A program made the translations under genes and the position numbers. From the NCBI RefSeq assembly GCF_032362555.1, contig NC_083506.1, positions 12,137,501-12,201,500 on the forward strand: a stretch of DNA of 64,000 nt. The letters run 5' to 3'. A model generated the notes under the pieces. That model made no database searches. It was not told the DNA's origin and was given only the letters and a program-made list of their open reading frames with translations. Every line of letters begins with the position of its first letter. Within the stretch, counting starts at the first letter, position 1. Below are positions 22,101 through 37,100 of the stretch, one piece after another. The DNA is from Amyelois transitella. Lineage: Eukaryota; Arthropoda; Insecta; Lepidoptera; Pyralidae.

Positions 22101-25100
22101 GAATTAAAAGTAAAATTTGAAAGACAGTTTCTGACTGCTCTGGTACCTTGCAGACCGCTTCCTCAAGTTGTTTGGAAGAAGAATGGCAAAACAATACTAT
22201 CTTCATCGAGTATAACCCAAGACAACTACGGCAAAACGCTGGTGATAAAGTACCCAGGGTACGAGGACCAGGGCACGTATACCTGTGAGGCGAGTAACGG
22301 AGTGGGTGAAGCGCAGAGTTACTCTATCGAACTGGAAATTGAAGGTTAGTGCATTGTATTTGTTACACTCTTAATTTTGTGAAATGTGACCGTTCCAAGT
22401 CACATGTCGTACAAGGTTGTCTTATAGAAACATTGAATTATATATATTTTTTTCTTCTCTATATTTTTTATAACCGTTGGCTTTGAAGTTCGTAGTTGAG
22501 ATGACATAAATTTGAATTAACAATCCTGTCAGTACGACCACACCCCATTCACCCCGCTTCAACACTGATCTTAGATTTTTTAAGGTACATTACAAGCTAA
22601 ATAACGATTAGGTAATCCCTTAGTCGCCTTGCACGACATCCATATTTTCAACTACCACGATATTAGAATACAAGGAATCTTCCATGACTCATCTCAAGCC
22701 TTGTTTAGTTAATTCACGAATGAATCTCGTTGCTTGTGCTTGTTTATTTATAAAACTCATCGTAGTGTTGAAAGTTTTATATTTAAAATGCATTAAAAAG
22801 GGAATGCACGCGCTTCCGTATCATAAAAGCATTCAATTAATAATCCCGACGAATATTTACATAACATCAAACACCGCGTTGGGCGCCAAATTGTCGAAGG
22901 AGGTTGCAATCCGATGGTTATCTGATACTAACGTTACTACTGTCATTTGAGAATTATATAGTTTAAAAGAAATTGTCTTAATTAGACAAGGAGGTTGCTT
23001 AGATATAAAAGAATGATAATTGATTCCTTGCTTGTAAATAGTCCGGCGGATCAATTTATTCATTGGATTACTGTAATAAATATTAGGTTTTCTACCTGAT
23101 CTAATTAATTACATATATCTTGCATTCATCCTTTACGGGGCAGACAGAGTCAATTGTCACAAGATTTAATGGCCTCTTAAAGCCGTAAGGAACATTATTA
23201 TTTTAATGTGTCTATGAGATAACCTTGTGGCTTTATTATTATACTATATTCACAGTTCGGTCAGCTACGACCCGACGCCTAAAACAAGAACCCCAGTTAA
23301 TTAAGTTGACAATAATGATTTATTTATCCATATTTTCTGAACATATTTTATCCCGTAGTCGCATTGATCAGTTTCTTTTTCAATCTACTGTTAACCACAG
23401 AAACGCACATCCATAAAAATTAGACCATGATATTTTTTGCATGAATGATGTAATTAAGATTAATATTCACTGAATCTCAGACAAGACAAATGTCTCGTAA
23501 GACACGTCTCATCGTGTACGTGACGGAAAAACATTCCTTGCACGACCGCCAACAATGGGTTTGTCATTGTACCCAAAAAGGATCCACTTGCCGCTAATGT
23601 GGCAACATTTTTGGTGGCTTCCTTCTTAAATCGGCTAATTACATTCCTCAATCGCACATTCCTTGTGTGAATATGAAATGGCGGATTGATATTTCAATAC
23701 ATTCGGTTGCACAAGTGGGTCTGATAACATTAAATAAAGGAGAAAATACAAAAGTTAATAGTAACAGTTGCTATTTCAAGCCAGATTTAAAACTATTTTT
23801 TATAGAACGCATTGAACCGTATATGTAGGTTTATGACTGTTATATGATAAGATGAGGTTTATCATGTCGATATAGAATAAAAGCTAGATTTATAGATTAA
23901 GGGATTTATGAAGTATCCCGAAGTGCAATCGTCAGTATTCCAAGTCATTATCATCAAAAAGTGATTTTACAAGTTTCTACTATATATAAAAGTTTAAAAG
24001 CAGTGTACACCGTAACATTAGAGAGAGTTACATAAATATGGTCACGTCTATATCCCTTATTAGGTATACATAGCCAACAGTCTTGAAAAGACTGATCGGC
24101 CACGTTCAGCTATTTGGCTTAATTATACGAGTAGAATTGAGATTCAAAAACTGACAAGTTGTTAGCTCATCCCCAAAAAAAGAATCCTAAATTTGTAAGC
24201 CTATCCGTTAGTCGCCTTTTACGACATCCATGGGAAAACGATGGAGTGGTCCTATTCTTTTTAGTACCGGTGCCGGGAACCACACGGAGATTAGCGAGAG
24301 AGTTAAGAACCTATATAGATTAAACAAAAGTGAATAAACGTTCCTTCAGGCCAAAAGTTATAATTTAAAAGTGAGCGTTACAAAATCAGCTAGTTTGGAT
24401 CAAATTATGATGTGCGAGGCCGCGGCGCCGCTCCCGTGACGCAACCCGTCACGCGGTCACCCAGTTCTCACAGCAATATACTGAGGTCGATACTTCGCGT
24501 ATTTGTGCCACTGTCATACCCGCTTTTCATATAAAAACCATAGAACGAATGAATGTAGTTACTTTTTCGTAGCATTCGCTGTGAAAATGCTTCTAAACGT
24601 TTTTGTTAACAAATTCTTGAAGTGGTGGTGATATGGACTATTGTTGACTATTGCTGCAGTGTAGTTTGTTCCGCCGCTTCTTCTACACACGCGCTTTGGA
24701 AGCGGTAGTAGTAATAATTAGATTTAATTGATGTGACGTCAATAAGTGATACCTTGTATCCAATTTTGAAAATAAATCTATTATATTCTGGTCATGGTGA
24801 TAGGTCAAAACCACATATCTCTGAATAGATTGGGAGTGAAAATGGTGCAGATGAAGAACAAAATGGAACCTAAGAAGTATCCGCGTAGACGTGTTTTCCG
24901 TCTAAGGAAGGGATAATTGACAAAGTTAAGACAGGGCCGACCTCGGAGCACTTTCAGGGATCTTAAATATATATAAGGATGTTAGGAGCAATCGCAGTCT
25001 TATATACATACATAAAAACACGCCTTTTTCCCGGAGGGGTAGGCAGAGACTACATCTTTCCACTTGCCACGATCTCTGCATACTTCCTTCGCTACATCCA

Positions 25101-28100
25101 CGTTCATAACTCTCTTCATGCAATCAATTGTAAATTTGAATACATGAAATAGGACGGTGAACGCGGAGAAAGAAAAAGATTGAAGTGAAAATCAATCTTA
25201 AATCTGTGCTTAGATTCTATAGGAAATACATATGTATGTAGGAGTATCGAATTAACGATAGGATATTTATTACTAGAACCCGCCAAGGCTTCATCCGTGG
25301 TGCGTCCGTTATTTATTTGATATTTGTTATTTTACTCGTATGATAATATGTTTTAGGTTTATTAATTTCATTAAGTTTGTGTAAGTTTTTATCTTAATTA
25401 TTATGTGCACAAGCCAATGCCTTTCTTTACACATTCCTGTCGTGAGCCTGCTGGAAGAAATTTCTCTAAAAATAAGTAGTGTAAGTAATACAAGGGGTAT
25501 TGAATTTCTCTTTAAGTTTTATTCTTATTTTCCTTGATGTACATAAATATATAAATGAAATAAATAATAGCTCATAACACCTGCAGATAAATATACCTAT
25601 AACTGTGAAATAGTTCTCATGATCTGTTCTGTGTCCTTAAAAACAAGGAAATAAAGAAAAAAATCAAAGTTACAAACATTACCTTAATGTTAGTGTAGAT
25701 TTCTTCGCGTATCTGCGTAGGAGCTGCGTCGTCTTGGTTACGCTATGCTCTGAATGACTTTTACAATGCACGTCCGGGCGAAGCCGGTACGGGTCAATAG
25801 TTTGTTGAGATAGTATCTTCTAATTTCGATGTTATGACAGTTTTGTTTCATATTCTTGACCGCAATGACGCCGTTCATTGGTTCCCGAGGGAAGAATACA
25901 TATTTTCCTATATTTTTTTTGATGATTATAATTATGCGTCTTTCCCGAAAGTGTATGTCAAGACTACATGTTTTTTAGTTAAGTTTCATTCATCCAGTCA
26001 TATATATAATCACGTCTATATCCCTCGCGGGGTAGACAGGGCCAGTAGTCTTGAAAGTTAATAGTTGGCCACGCTCATCTGATATAAATCGCATAAAAGA
26101 AGAATTCCATGTTCATAAGCCAATCCCTTTAGTTTTGATCACAATATTTTAAATCCTAACTGTAGGTACTTATTTATATTATAGAAAAGATTTATATTTT
26201 TGTTATATTTTTTGTCGTGGTCTGTGGAAAGCGTTGATTTCGTACAATAATCCTATAATTTATTATTTAGTTAATGTTTTTGCAAAAAAGAAATAATATC
26301 AAAGTTCGTCCCAATTCGTTTCTCTCGTATAAGCCATAACAAATCTATTTTGAGATGTAACATTAGGCCATTATTTTCAATCACCACACGAGCGGAGAGC
26401 GACAAACAGCTTCAATATACTCGTAGCAAACTTGACCTTCGAATCCAGGATAAGGGTCTATTCTCGTCGTATTCACCTTTATTGGCCCGATCCAGGTCTA
26501 TTTACGTATGGGATCTACAATTATAGGGGACGTCCTGGCGAAAGGTCAGGTTAACTCTAAACATGGGTCCCTGAGCCACCGAATCGGCATTAACGGACTT
26601 ATGTATGTTGTTTAAGCTAAAGAAGAATTCCGGGATCGTATCAAATGGAACGTCTCTGCCTACCCTTCCGGGAAAGAAGCGTGATTTTATGTCTCTCTCT
26701 CTCTCTTTCTCATCTTTGCATGTTCCCAGTTGCACCTTCGCCACTATGGTATGGGCCCTGGAGACCGCTAAAGCGTGATTTTACGTATGTATGTAAAGGT
26801 TAAGGCTTATATACTTGGGATTCTCCTTTTCTTGCGATGCGAAGTCATTATTTGAATCTATTTATACCATCATTAAGACATACATCGTTAACTTCTGGCT
26901 GAACGTGGCCTTTCAGTCTTTTCAAGACTGTTGGTTCTGTCTACCCCGCAAGGGACTGAGACGTGTTTATACGTATGCACGTATCAACAATTACCTAGCT
27001 CCCGGCCCTGTGAACCGGAATGACGCACCAGGGACATCGTACCTACTTCCCGGTGAATCGATCTTGGGACTTGTCTTATATTCTATGTTTATTTGCATCT
27101 TGTTCAATGAAGATAAGATACTCGTATTTTCATTCTTGGAACATGTTTATTTTATTTTTAAAACATTTAAACAGACTGTGACAATGTTTATTAGAGAAAA
27201 TGTAGGAGAAATTAAAATTGTACATTAGTACTAAAGCATCAGCAGATCACTTAATTTATATCATTAATTTTACGTAATTACTAAACTTTTAACAGTTGTG
27301 TGAACCTGAATAACTTCGTTCGTTTCATGAAAATGAACAATACAATGCATAAATGTGTGCATTTCGAAAAATGCATCCCATTGGTCTGTGGTATATATAA
27401 ATACCCCAGCCGTAGCAAAATGAAAACTCGTAAAGAAAATACCACCAAGCGTTCTGGTAAAATGCTGCGATTATTTTCAGACGACGACGTTTTGCAAGCT
27501 TTCAGGTCGGGCTTTGAAATCCTTGTTCATTTTTATTTTACGTTTGGATTTTTCTTTTCAAAAGTGTGGAGTTTTCGAATTACTTTTCGTTTCATGGCTA
27601 GTAGTCCAAGATCCCAGAGCCGTAAGACACAACTTATTTTCTAAAGAATGGATCTTTCGATTCTCAGTAGTCTTTCATGTACTTTTAATACCTGCATGTT
27701 TGTGAGACTTGCCCGGTGACACCTGCGCAGGTACCAGGCGAGAAAGGTAACTAAAAATCACAGTTACTTAACTTAAATTTTTATGACTGATTTTTATATA
27801 TATTTTATAGACTATTACTCTGAAGTCATATCAGAGAAGTCAGACGCTTTCCATGCGCCAGAACTTTTGTCAGACGCTTTAAAGCTCTATCAAAAAAAAA
27901 TTAACTTAATTTATTTTTAAATGTCTGACTTTTATATATGTTATTCAGATAACTATTACAAAATTGTATTAAATCAGTCAGACAGTTTGTAATGACCAAA
28001 CACCCCTTAAACACAAGAATTACTCAGCCTCGAGTATGAGCGCGATAGCACAATGCGCATGCGCGTCAGAGTAAAATATCTAATATTTGAAAAGTACTTA

Positions 28101-31100
28101 CTGTTTTCAATTTCATATTTTTGCATATCTATTCAAATACGATGAAATTTATAATTAAAATAATAATTAATCATTTTTAAAATAATATAATATATTGCAT
28201 ACTGTATATAAAAATAAAAATGTAAAAAAAATTCTCTATTTGTTTCAGTCAAAATATTAAATGTACAGACAAAATATTTTTACCGTATTATATGTAGTAT
28301 TTTGATTTTCAGTTTTTTTAATAAATACTCAAACAACACAAAAAAAAATATTTTTAATAATAAAAATTAATATATATCTTGTTATCGTTGGGACTCGAAC
28401 TCGGACCGCCAACTTCACAGTCTCACGCGCTAACCACTGGACCATCCAAGCCGTTGCGGTGGTGTCGAAATTAAAGTAGACTACATACATATGGTCACGT
28501 CTATATCCCTTGCGGAGAAGACAGAGCCAACAGTCTTGAAAAGACTAAATGGCCACGTTCAGCTATTTGGCTTAATGATAGAATTGAGATTCAAATAGTG
28601 ATAGGTTGCTCGCCCATCGCCTAAAAAAGAATCCCAAGTTTGTAAGCCTATCCCTTATGCCTTTCACTTATATTTATATGTTATAGGTTTACTATTACTA
28701 TACTGTTTTTTAATTGTTTATGATTTTATTTTTACGGAATATTCTGCCAGCAACGACAATCTAACTGATGATGAGGACGATGACTTGAGTGGACAGTATT
28801 GAGATTTAATAAATGATGAAAATTCAAATGATTATTTTGATGATGAAGATGATAAAGAGACAATAAAATAATTATTCAATTGATTAATCATAATTAATTA
28901 TTTTTTTATTGAAATTATTATAATAGATATATTTTTTTAAATAAATTAAAAATCATTCTTTTTGAAAGGCTATTGCTACAAAAAAATTCATTTTCCCCTA
29001 TTTATATGCAATATATTATATTATTTTAAAAATGATTAATTATTATTTTAATTATAAATTTCATCGTATTTGAATAGATATGCAAAAATATGAAATTGAA
29101 AACAGTAAGTACTTTTCAAATATTAGATATTTTACTCTGACGCGCATGCGCATTGTGCTATCGCGCTCATACTCGAGGCTGAGTAATTCTTGTGTTTAAG
29201 GGGTGTTTGGTCATTACAAACTGTCTGACTGATTTAATACAATTTTGTAATAGTTATCTGAATAACATATATAAAAGTCAGACATTTAAAAATAAATTAA
29301 GTTAATTTTTTTTTGATAGAGCTTTAAAGCGTCTGACAAAAGTTCTGGCGCATGGAAAGCGTCTGACTTCTCTGATATGACTTCAGAGTAATAGTCTATA
29401 AAATATATATAAAAATCAGTCATAAAAATTTAAGTTAAGTAACTGTGATTTTTAGTTACCTTTCTCGCCTGGTACCTGCGCAGGTGTCACTGGGCAAGTC
29501 TCACAAACATGCAGGTATTAAAAGTACATGAAAGACTACTGAGAATCGAAAGATTCCATTCTTTAGAAAATAAGTTGTGTCTTACGGCTCTGGGATCTTA
29601 CTCTATAGGTAGGCTGTGAGAGTTTTATGCATAGTTTTTACATAGATAAAAGTCTTTCTTGCACCATAAGAGTAAAACATACACATACATAGATGGTACG
29701 ACGGCGGAGTTATCGCTAATGCAATCTCTTCTAGTTAACCTTTCATACCTACATTCACAACATCACGCATTTTTATTAGAGGGGTAGGCAGAGACTACTT
29801 CTTTCGCTTCATCTACATTCATAACTCTCTTCATGCCAGATTTAGGGTATTCTGACTTATGTGATCATTTTTGTAATGTAACGCACATACATAGAACAAT
29901 ATTGTTTATGGAATTAATAAAGTAATTATTTGGTTGACATTTTAATCATTGTTGTGTAGGCTTGCTTGTAGCTGTTTAAAAGGTGTTTCCTTTATTTTTC
30001 ATTCCGTATATATGCCAACGTTAGTTTTACTCAAAAGATAGATTTAGTGAAACTATTATCCCTTCATCATTCCCCCGTGCAAAAAAGTATTTTTTTCATT
30101 CTTTTTTTTACCCCTCTAACAAATTACAAACTCTATAGTAAGATGATGGTAATGAATGGGGAGAAATCGTGTCTCGAATACGAGTGCTACGGAAAAAGTT
30201 TGTTTGTTGGGAATTATGGCGAAGTTTGTGTTCTGTTATGCACTGAAATTAATGTGGAAATTCAGTACTATTTTCCTCGCCTGCTGGTATTTTTATCGTC
30301 ATGGGGGAGGGAAGTTTTGAAATGCAATATTTCATATCCGTTTGGGAATTGTGGAGATAAATTAGTTTCGTATTGTTTCCGAAACTTAAATAATAGGGCT
30401 ACTCGATCTTTTTGCCTTGAATGTGACGGAACAGATGACGGGACTTTTCACTTAGTACAATAAATTGTCATTCGAAGCGAACTGCAGCAGTAGGTTACCT
30501 GGCAGACGAGAAGGCTGTTAGAGATTATTTCTCAAAAATTCCTAAGAGATCTTGCATCTGTCTATCTATCTATGGATATTTATTACCAATTTTGAACATT
30601 AATTATAAATTCATACGGGACAAATCACATAAATTGAGCCCTAAAGTAAGTTCAAGACTTTGTTATTGGATACTAACTCAACGGTACTAAGTATATTTTT
30701 CGAATAAATTCTTTTGTAGATAAATATAAAGCCTAGGTCAATCAAAAAAACTCAGGTTCGTTTTACTTTTTCCATCATGACCTGACCTAACTGTCATGAC
30801 ATACTCTATATTTTTTTTTACGATCGATGCACAAGCAATGAAATAGAATGGACTTTAATGGTGTGGTAAAAATATTGCCACAGGGATGGGTGTCGGTAGG
30901 TCCTATGTGGAATATCGACCGGCCTTAATTACAGTTAGCCTTTGGCAAGTTGTAAATCTAGTAATAACGCTAGATGGTATTAACGTCTGCTTCCTGCGCC
31001 CGACGTCTTCAACGGATTTTATTTTGCATATATATATACATACATACATACATCGCAACCAGGATTAAGGCGCTACATTCAGATTACATGTACCTCGATG

Positions 31101-34100
31101 CGGGCGAGAGGCTCACCCCGCGCGGGGCTCACCCCCGACCAGCTTACCCCGCTAGATCGCCGCTGCACCGTAGCCGCTGGCGCGCGACCTCACGTAACCC
31201 GAATAAAGTTTGCGAATGCAATGGAGTCCGCATCAGAATATTTTTTTGTTTTTGATACAATAAAATAATTTTACAAAAAAACATACATATATTAAATTAC
31301 ATTATAAGCAATGATATAGTTGCGGATGTATGCAAAAATTTTGTATAAAATGAATAAGTTTGTAATGGTTTTAAAAAAACTACTCGTAATTACTTATTCG
31401 ATTTCGTTCAATCAAAGGTAATTTACATAGTAATGTATATCATATATTTTTAGGGTTCCGTAGCCAAATGGCTACGGAACCTATGGTTTTCTATATATGG
31501 TTTTCTATCTTGGGTTGTCGTTGATGTCGGCGTCGGAATAATGCCATGACTATCTAAGTCCATAATATCAACTGTCGACTCCACACCATCCGCACTTCTC
31601 TGTTCGGACATTGTCAACGACGATATCGGAGACAATTTATTTTTCCTAAAAATTAATAACAATCAAATAATGGGATAATGACTGTGATCGTGCCAAATGA
31701 AGAAAGCGAAGAAAAATAAACCCTGCGACGTCTTGCAGCTGAGGAGATACCCTGAACTGAATAATACAGTTACTTACCTAGGAGTAAGTACCTATAGAAA
31801 AAGACAGAACAATCATCCAGTAAAAAGTACTGTTTCCGTAGGCAAAGACCAGGGCAACAACTAGTGACAGTATAACCGACGGCGGCTGTTGTTTGTTGTT
31901 GTTTTATCTATCTATCTACCTACTGCCGCCCCGCCACAAGCCGGTATCAAATGAAATATTTTTCACCTTCAGTGTTTGCGGAGAAAATCTCAGTAGGCAT
32001 CTATATGTCTATCTATTAGTAAGTGTAATTAGTACCCACCATCTTAATTGTCCCATATGGGAAGCTCTTTCAAGGTTTTTTTTTAACATGCTAACATTTA
32101 ACATGCTATCATGACGTAAAATTATACACCTATTTACACTAAACGAAACAAAAAAACTGTATTAAAAACTAACCTAAACTATCTATAATAGGTATATTTC
32201 AGAAAGTACCAAAAAAAAAAAAAGTATCAAAATCCACGATCCTAAATACCTACGTAATATCACCCCGTCCGGCGGAAAAGCGACGCGTAAGATTCAGAGA
32301 TCAACGACACAATTCAATAAGCTGAGCTGACAATTATGTACAGAAATAAATTCAAACAAAATGAATGTGGGAAATTAAATACTTCGCAGAATATTTTTCA
32401 ACGACGCTCGGAGCGATTGGCACAGGTCCTGCGTCGGAGAATGTGATCCGCGGAGTGAAGGCACGCTTACAAAGGATAGCGCTTTATCCCACCCGGTCGT
32501 GTAGGAATGAGACAGAGATAAAGTGTCAACACTCTACTGTCCAGTACTATTGTCGCAACAATTTTAATTCCTGTTTTCATCTATTTAGTTTAATTACGTC
32601 TAAACAAAACATCCAATCGAAATTTCATCTTCCAGAAGTTATTATTTTTTAATGATCTTCAATTTGGTACAAAATTCAAATTTTAAATCCTTATAGTTTG
32701 AGATAAATAATCGAAATCTAGACTTGTGTTCCTGAATTTTTTTGATCGAGGATTTTTGTTCCAATCGTGTTTTCATCTTCCACAAATATAATTGAATATA
32801 TTTACTTTCATATCCAAAAATATTGAAACGATGCAAGTTATATTTTATGAGAAAAAACCAAGTGAAAATGACCCAAAATCTATGATGTATCGCCTTAACG
32901 CAAAGAGAATCCCAATACCTATATTTTTAATTTGCAAAAAAAAGGCTAGATTTTAATTTTGCTTCAGACATATCGGACGCTGGCGCTCCGGGTGGGAAAG
33001 TAATTAGTAGAATACCTAAATTAATTCTAACATCTGTTTGGCATATGTCTTTATTTTTTGTGAAACATGATTAAATTAACGATGTTAATAATTATACTTT
33101 GCATCCATGATTTAAAAAAAAAATGTGCTTCTGTTCAGCAATATTCTGTGACATTCACCTGTTGTACATTGTAGGTAGGAACATGAAAGTGTAAAAAAAA
33201 TATTCTTTCATCCTTTAGTAACTAAGTACTAAATCAAGGAACTGACTGAGACTTTCACATGATTACCCATGATGGACAATTGGTTGAAATCACAAATATG
33301 TTTGATAAGTGTCCTTAAATTTGTCTTTTTTTAAGACTGAGTATATAAAAATATCCTTGTGTTTCAATAAAGTTTCTATTTAACATTTTGTTTTGGTAAT
33401 TTTACCAATCGTCTTCCGAGTAATCCGTGACTCCCAACATAAGAACAATCACATAAATTTCTCCTATGTCGACGCTCCAATACTAAACTTCAACTCTCTT
33501 CCAGCCGCGCCGTTCTTCACCGTTGAGCCGGAAATCCAGAACATGGCCGAAGGGGAGACCGCCGTGATACGTTGCGAGGCCGCCGGCAGGCCTTCGCCCC
33601 AAATCACGTGGATCCACAACGGCAAGCCCATAGAACAAGCCCCCCCGAACCCACGTCGACAAGTCACGGCCGATTCTATCACCATCACTGACCTGCAGAA
33701 GAAAGATACAGGGAATTACGGATGCAACGCTACCAACTCCATCGGATATGTGTATAAGGACATCTATATCAACGTGCAATGTGAGTATGTTTTTTATTCA
33801 TCATCTAGCTGTGCCCGCGACTTAGTCCGCGTGGAAAAATTATTTTGGGCATCATTGAAGCCCTCAAGGATGAATAATTTCCCCAGTTTTTTTTTCACAT
33901 TTTCCAATATTTCATCTCGCCTAATAGTTGCAGCGTGATGTTATATAGCCTAAAGCCTTCCTCGATAAATGGTCTATTCAAAACAATAAATAATTTTTCA
34001 ACCAGTACTTCTTGAGATTTGCGCGTCCAAACAAACAAACTCTTCAGCTTCATAATATTAGTATAGATGTATGTAAGTGGTAACTGACTGTTCGATAAAT

Positions 34101-37100
34101 GCAGATTGTATATTATTGGAAGTCATAAGTTTAGTGCCGTGTGGTTCCCGGCAATAATGCATTTCGAAATGTTAAACGGATAATGCATTTCAAATGGCAA
34201 ATTTATGCCCTCTTTTTTATTATTATGATGATTTGTCTATTTATTTAGTAGGTCTATATCCTGCCAGTCTGGGGCGTCAGTCAAAATAATGGGATTTATT
34301 GTCAGCATCATATAATCATATAATCAGCAACATATAATCGTATGGATATTACCCCATAGACGCTGTTTGTCCCGTTTCTTTGAATAATGCATTTTACATT
34401 CGAATGTGTCTTTACAGTACACTATCCCGACACGACTAAGCTTTTTTTGGGATTCTGTTTATGTTAGGAAAATTAGGAAATTGATACCATGGCACTACAT
34501 TTCTAAAATCTTATTTTTTTTATTTAATGTAATTTATAAACAAACAGCTGAACGCTGGCTTTCTTAAGACTTGAAGTGAGTCTTTTTAAGACTGTTGGCT
34601 CTGTCTACCCCGCAAGGCATCTAGACGTAATTATATGTTTGTATTTATGTATACATACATACATACATACATATGGTCACGTCTAAATCCCTTGCGGGGC
34701 AGACAGAGCCAACAGTCTTGAAAAGACTGAATGGCCACGTTCAGCTATTTGGCTTAATGATAGAATTGAGATTCAAATAGTGACAGGTTGCTAGCCCATC
34801 GCCTAAAAAAGAACCCCAAGTTTGTTAGCCTATCCCTTAGTCGCCTTTTACGACATCCATGGGAAAGAGATGGAGTGGTCCTATTCTTTTTTGTATTGGT
34901 GCCGGGAGCCACACGGATGATATTAATGTATATGTTTAATGTAATTTTAAAATATATTTTACGCCTCTTTAAAACTGTCTAATAGGCGTCGATATCTTTA
35001 TTTTAATGAAATTAAAGAGACAACTTATTTTTCAAATCACTGGAGAAATAATAAAATTATAGTCGTCACGGTTTATTTATAGTATATAATAAATAAAAAA
35101 AAAACACTGAAATTAATCAGAACACAAAATATATTTACACGTAATTAGAGCAAATCACATCGAAAGGTTAAGATAAAACAGTCAACATGTGTAATGTGAA
35201 GATAGTGTAGATAAGACAAACATTTAATAAATATACTTGAGGTCTAACTTTAACCAATACAAAATATAGTATAACATATTCATACATACATATGGTCACG
35301 TCTATATCCCTTGTGGGGTAGACAGAGCCAACAGTCTAGACTGAAAGGCCACGTTTAGCTATTTTGCCTAATGATAGAATTGTGATTCAAACAGAGACAG
35401 GTTGCTAGCTGATCGCCTAAAAAAGAACCCCAAGTTTGTAAGCCTATCCCTTAGTCGCCTTTTACGACATCCATAAAAAGAGATGCGTGGTCCTATTCTT
35501 TTTTTTGTACTGGTGTCGGGAACCACACGGCACCTAAGTATAATAAGAATTATTTTATACTTTTTATGGTTTGGCGGAAATTGTTAATGTTTATTTTAAT
35601 TGATTATCTATAGAGCAGATGTTTAGTCGGTTTTGAATAAATTATTGAAACGACGGTATTAAATGATATAATTAGAATAAAAAAAAGTATTTTAAGCAAT
35701 ATATTTAATTTCGGTGGCGAACAAATTATTAAGATTTAAAAAATTTTGTCAGATGTTAGGCTGAAAATGATATGCCGTTTCATGAAGACCATTCAACTGA
35801 TCATAATTTTTTCATCGCAGCTAGTCACTAATAAAAAGGACAAATGTCAGATTTGTCCTTTTTATTAGTGACTAGCTGCGCCCCAGGGTTCGCTCCCAAA
35901 GGAATTTGGCGATGAAGAATACTAATTATGTTATAACCCGAAGACCAAATTTGATTTAAATCCAGTAGATTTTGCGTGAAAAGGTCAACACACACACATC
36001 CTTACAAATTTTCACATTAAAATACTATTTGGATATCATCTAGATAAGAACCACTTCACCCATTCCTAGACTTATACTTTACAAAGTGCTCTCGTAAGTA
36101 ACTGAATAACTTCATCCGACATATCATATGACAGAAATCCAGGCACAGACACCGTTGCCGTGGCCCCGTGGAGATGTCGCACCGAGCCTTATTTGATTTG
36201 ACGGTGACTGTAAGATGCATCCACAGACATAGATCTAACTAGATACCGCGTAGACAGTTTTAAAGAGGCGTAAAATATTTTAAAATAACATTAAACATAT
36301 ACATAAATACCAACACATAATCACGTCTATATCCCTTGTGGGGTAGACAGAGCCAACAGTCTAGACTGAAAGGCCACGTTCAGCTATTTTGCCTAATGAT
36401 AGAATTGTGATTCAAACAGAGACAGGTTGCTAGCTGATCGCCTAAAAAAGAACCCCAAGTTTGTAAGCCTATACCTTAGTCGCCTTTTACGACATCCATA
36501 GAAAGAGATGCGTGGTCCTATTCTTTTTTTGTACTGGTGTCGGGAACCACACGGCACCTAAGTATAATAAGAATTATTTTATGGTTTGGCGGAAATTATT
36601 AATGTTTATTTTAATTGATTGATAGAGCAGATGTTTAGTTTAGTTTAGTTTTCCTGACATTTGTCCTTTTTATTAGTGACTAGCTGCGCCCCAGGGTTCG
36701 CTCCCAAAGGAATTTAGCGATAAAGAGTATTAATTATTTTATAACCCGAAAACCAAATTTGATTTAAATCTATCCAGTAGATTTTGCGTAAAAAGGTCAA
36801 CACACACACACACATCCTTACAAATTTTCACATTTAAAATATTATAAGGATATCACCTAGATTACCTGGATAAGAACCACTTCACCCATCCCTAGACTTA
36901 TACTTTACAAAGTGCTATCGTTAGTAACTGAATAACTTTATCCGACATATCATATGACAGAAATCCAGGCACAGACACCGTTGCCGTGGCCCCGTGGAGA
37001 TGTCGCACCGAGCCTTATTTGATTTGACGGTGACTGTAAGATGCATCCACAGACATAGATCCAACTAGATACCGCGTGTTAAACAATCTGTATGAAAACC

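Larger units (their letters stand above)
27608..29599. mobile_element. 2.0-kb DNA element with 595-bp terminal inverted arms
   Basis: 27608-28202 is the reverse complement of 29005-29599 with very few differences. The outer ends read aagatcccagagccgtaaga on the left, and its complement on the right. The 800-bp middle holds a tRNA-derived fragment, a SINE and an acidic coding vestige. The structure fits a non-autonomous DNA transposon or foldback element; the superfamily and target duplication are not resolved. It lies in Nrg intron 4. Confidence 0.85.
22345..33504. other. Nrg intron 4 (11.2 kb)
   Basis: The largest intron. Contains SINE copies (24031-24287, 25990-26130, 26890-26985), LINE 3' ends (25002-25120, 26610-26690, 29756-29840), the 2 kb element with long inverted arms (27608-29599), a GC-rich patch (31066-31215), a short perfect hairpin (31454-31481) and a partial MITE (32195-32335). 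No exon recognised. ORFs such as 30047-30463 look accidental. Confidence 0.65.

Noticed and set aside
26815..27228. 137-codon plus-strand frame in Nrg intron 4
   Set aside because: Runs through a SINE fragment and T-rich DNA; no supporting signals.
28384..28457. tRNA gene on the minus strand inside the inverted-arm element
   Set aside because: Box A and B are present but acceptor stem ends do not pair; treated as tRNA-derived repeat.
30047..30463. 138-codon plus-strand frame in Nrg intron 4
   Set aside because: Starts with GTG, no domain, no splice context and ordinary AT-rich composition; probably chance.
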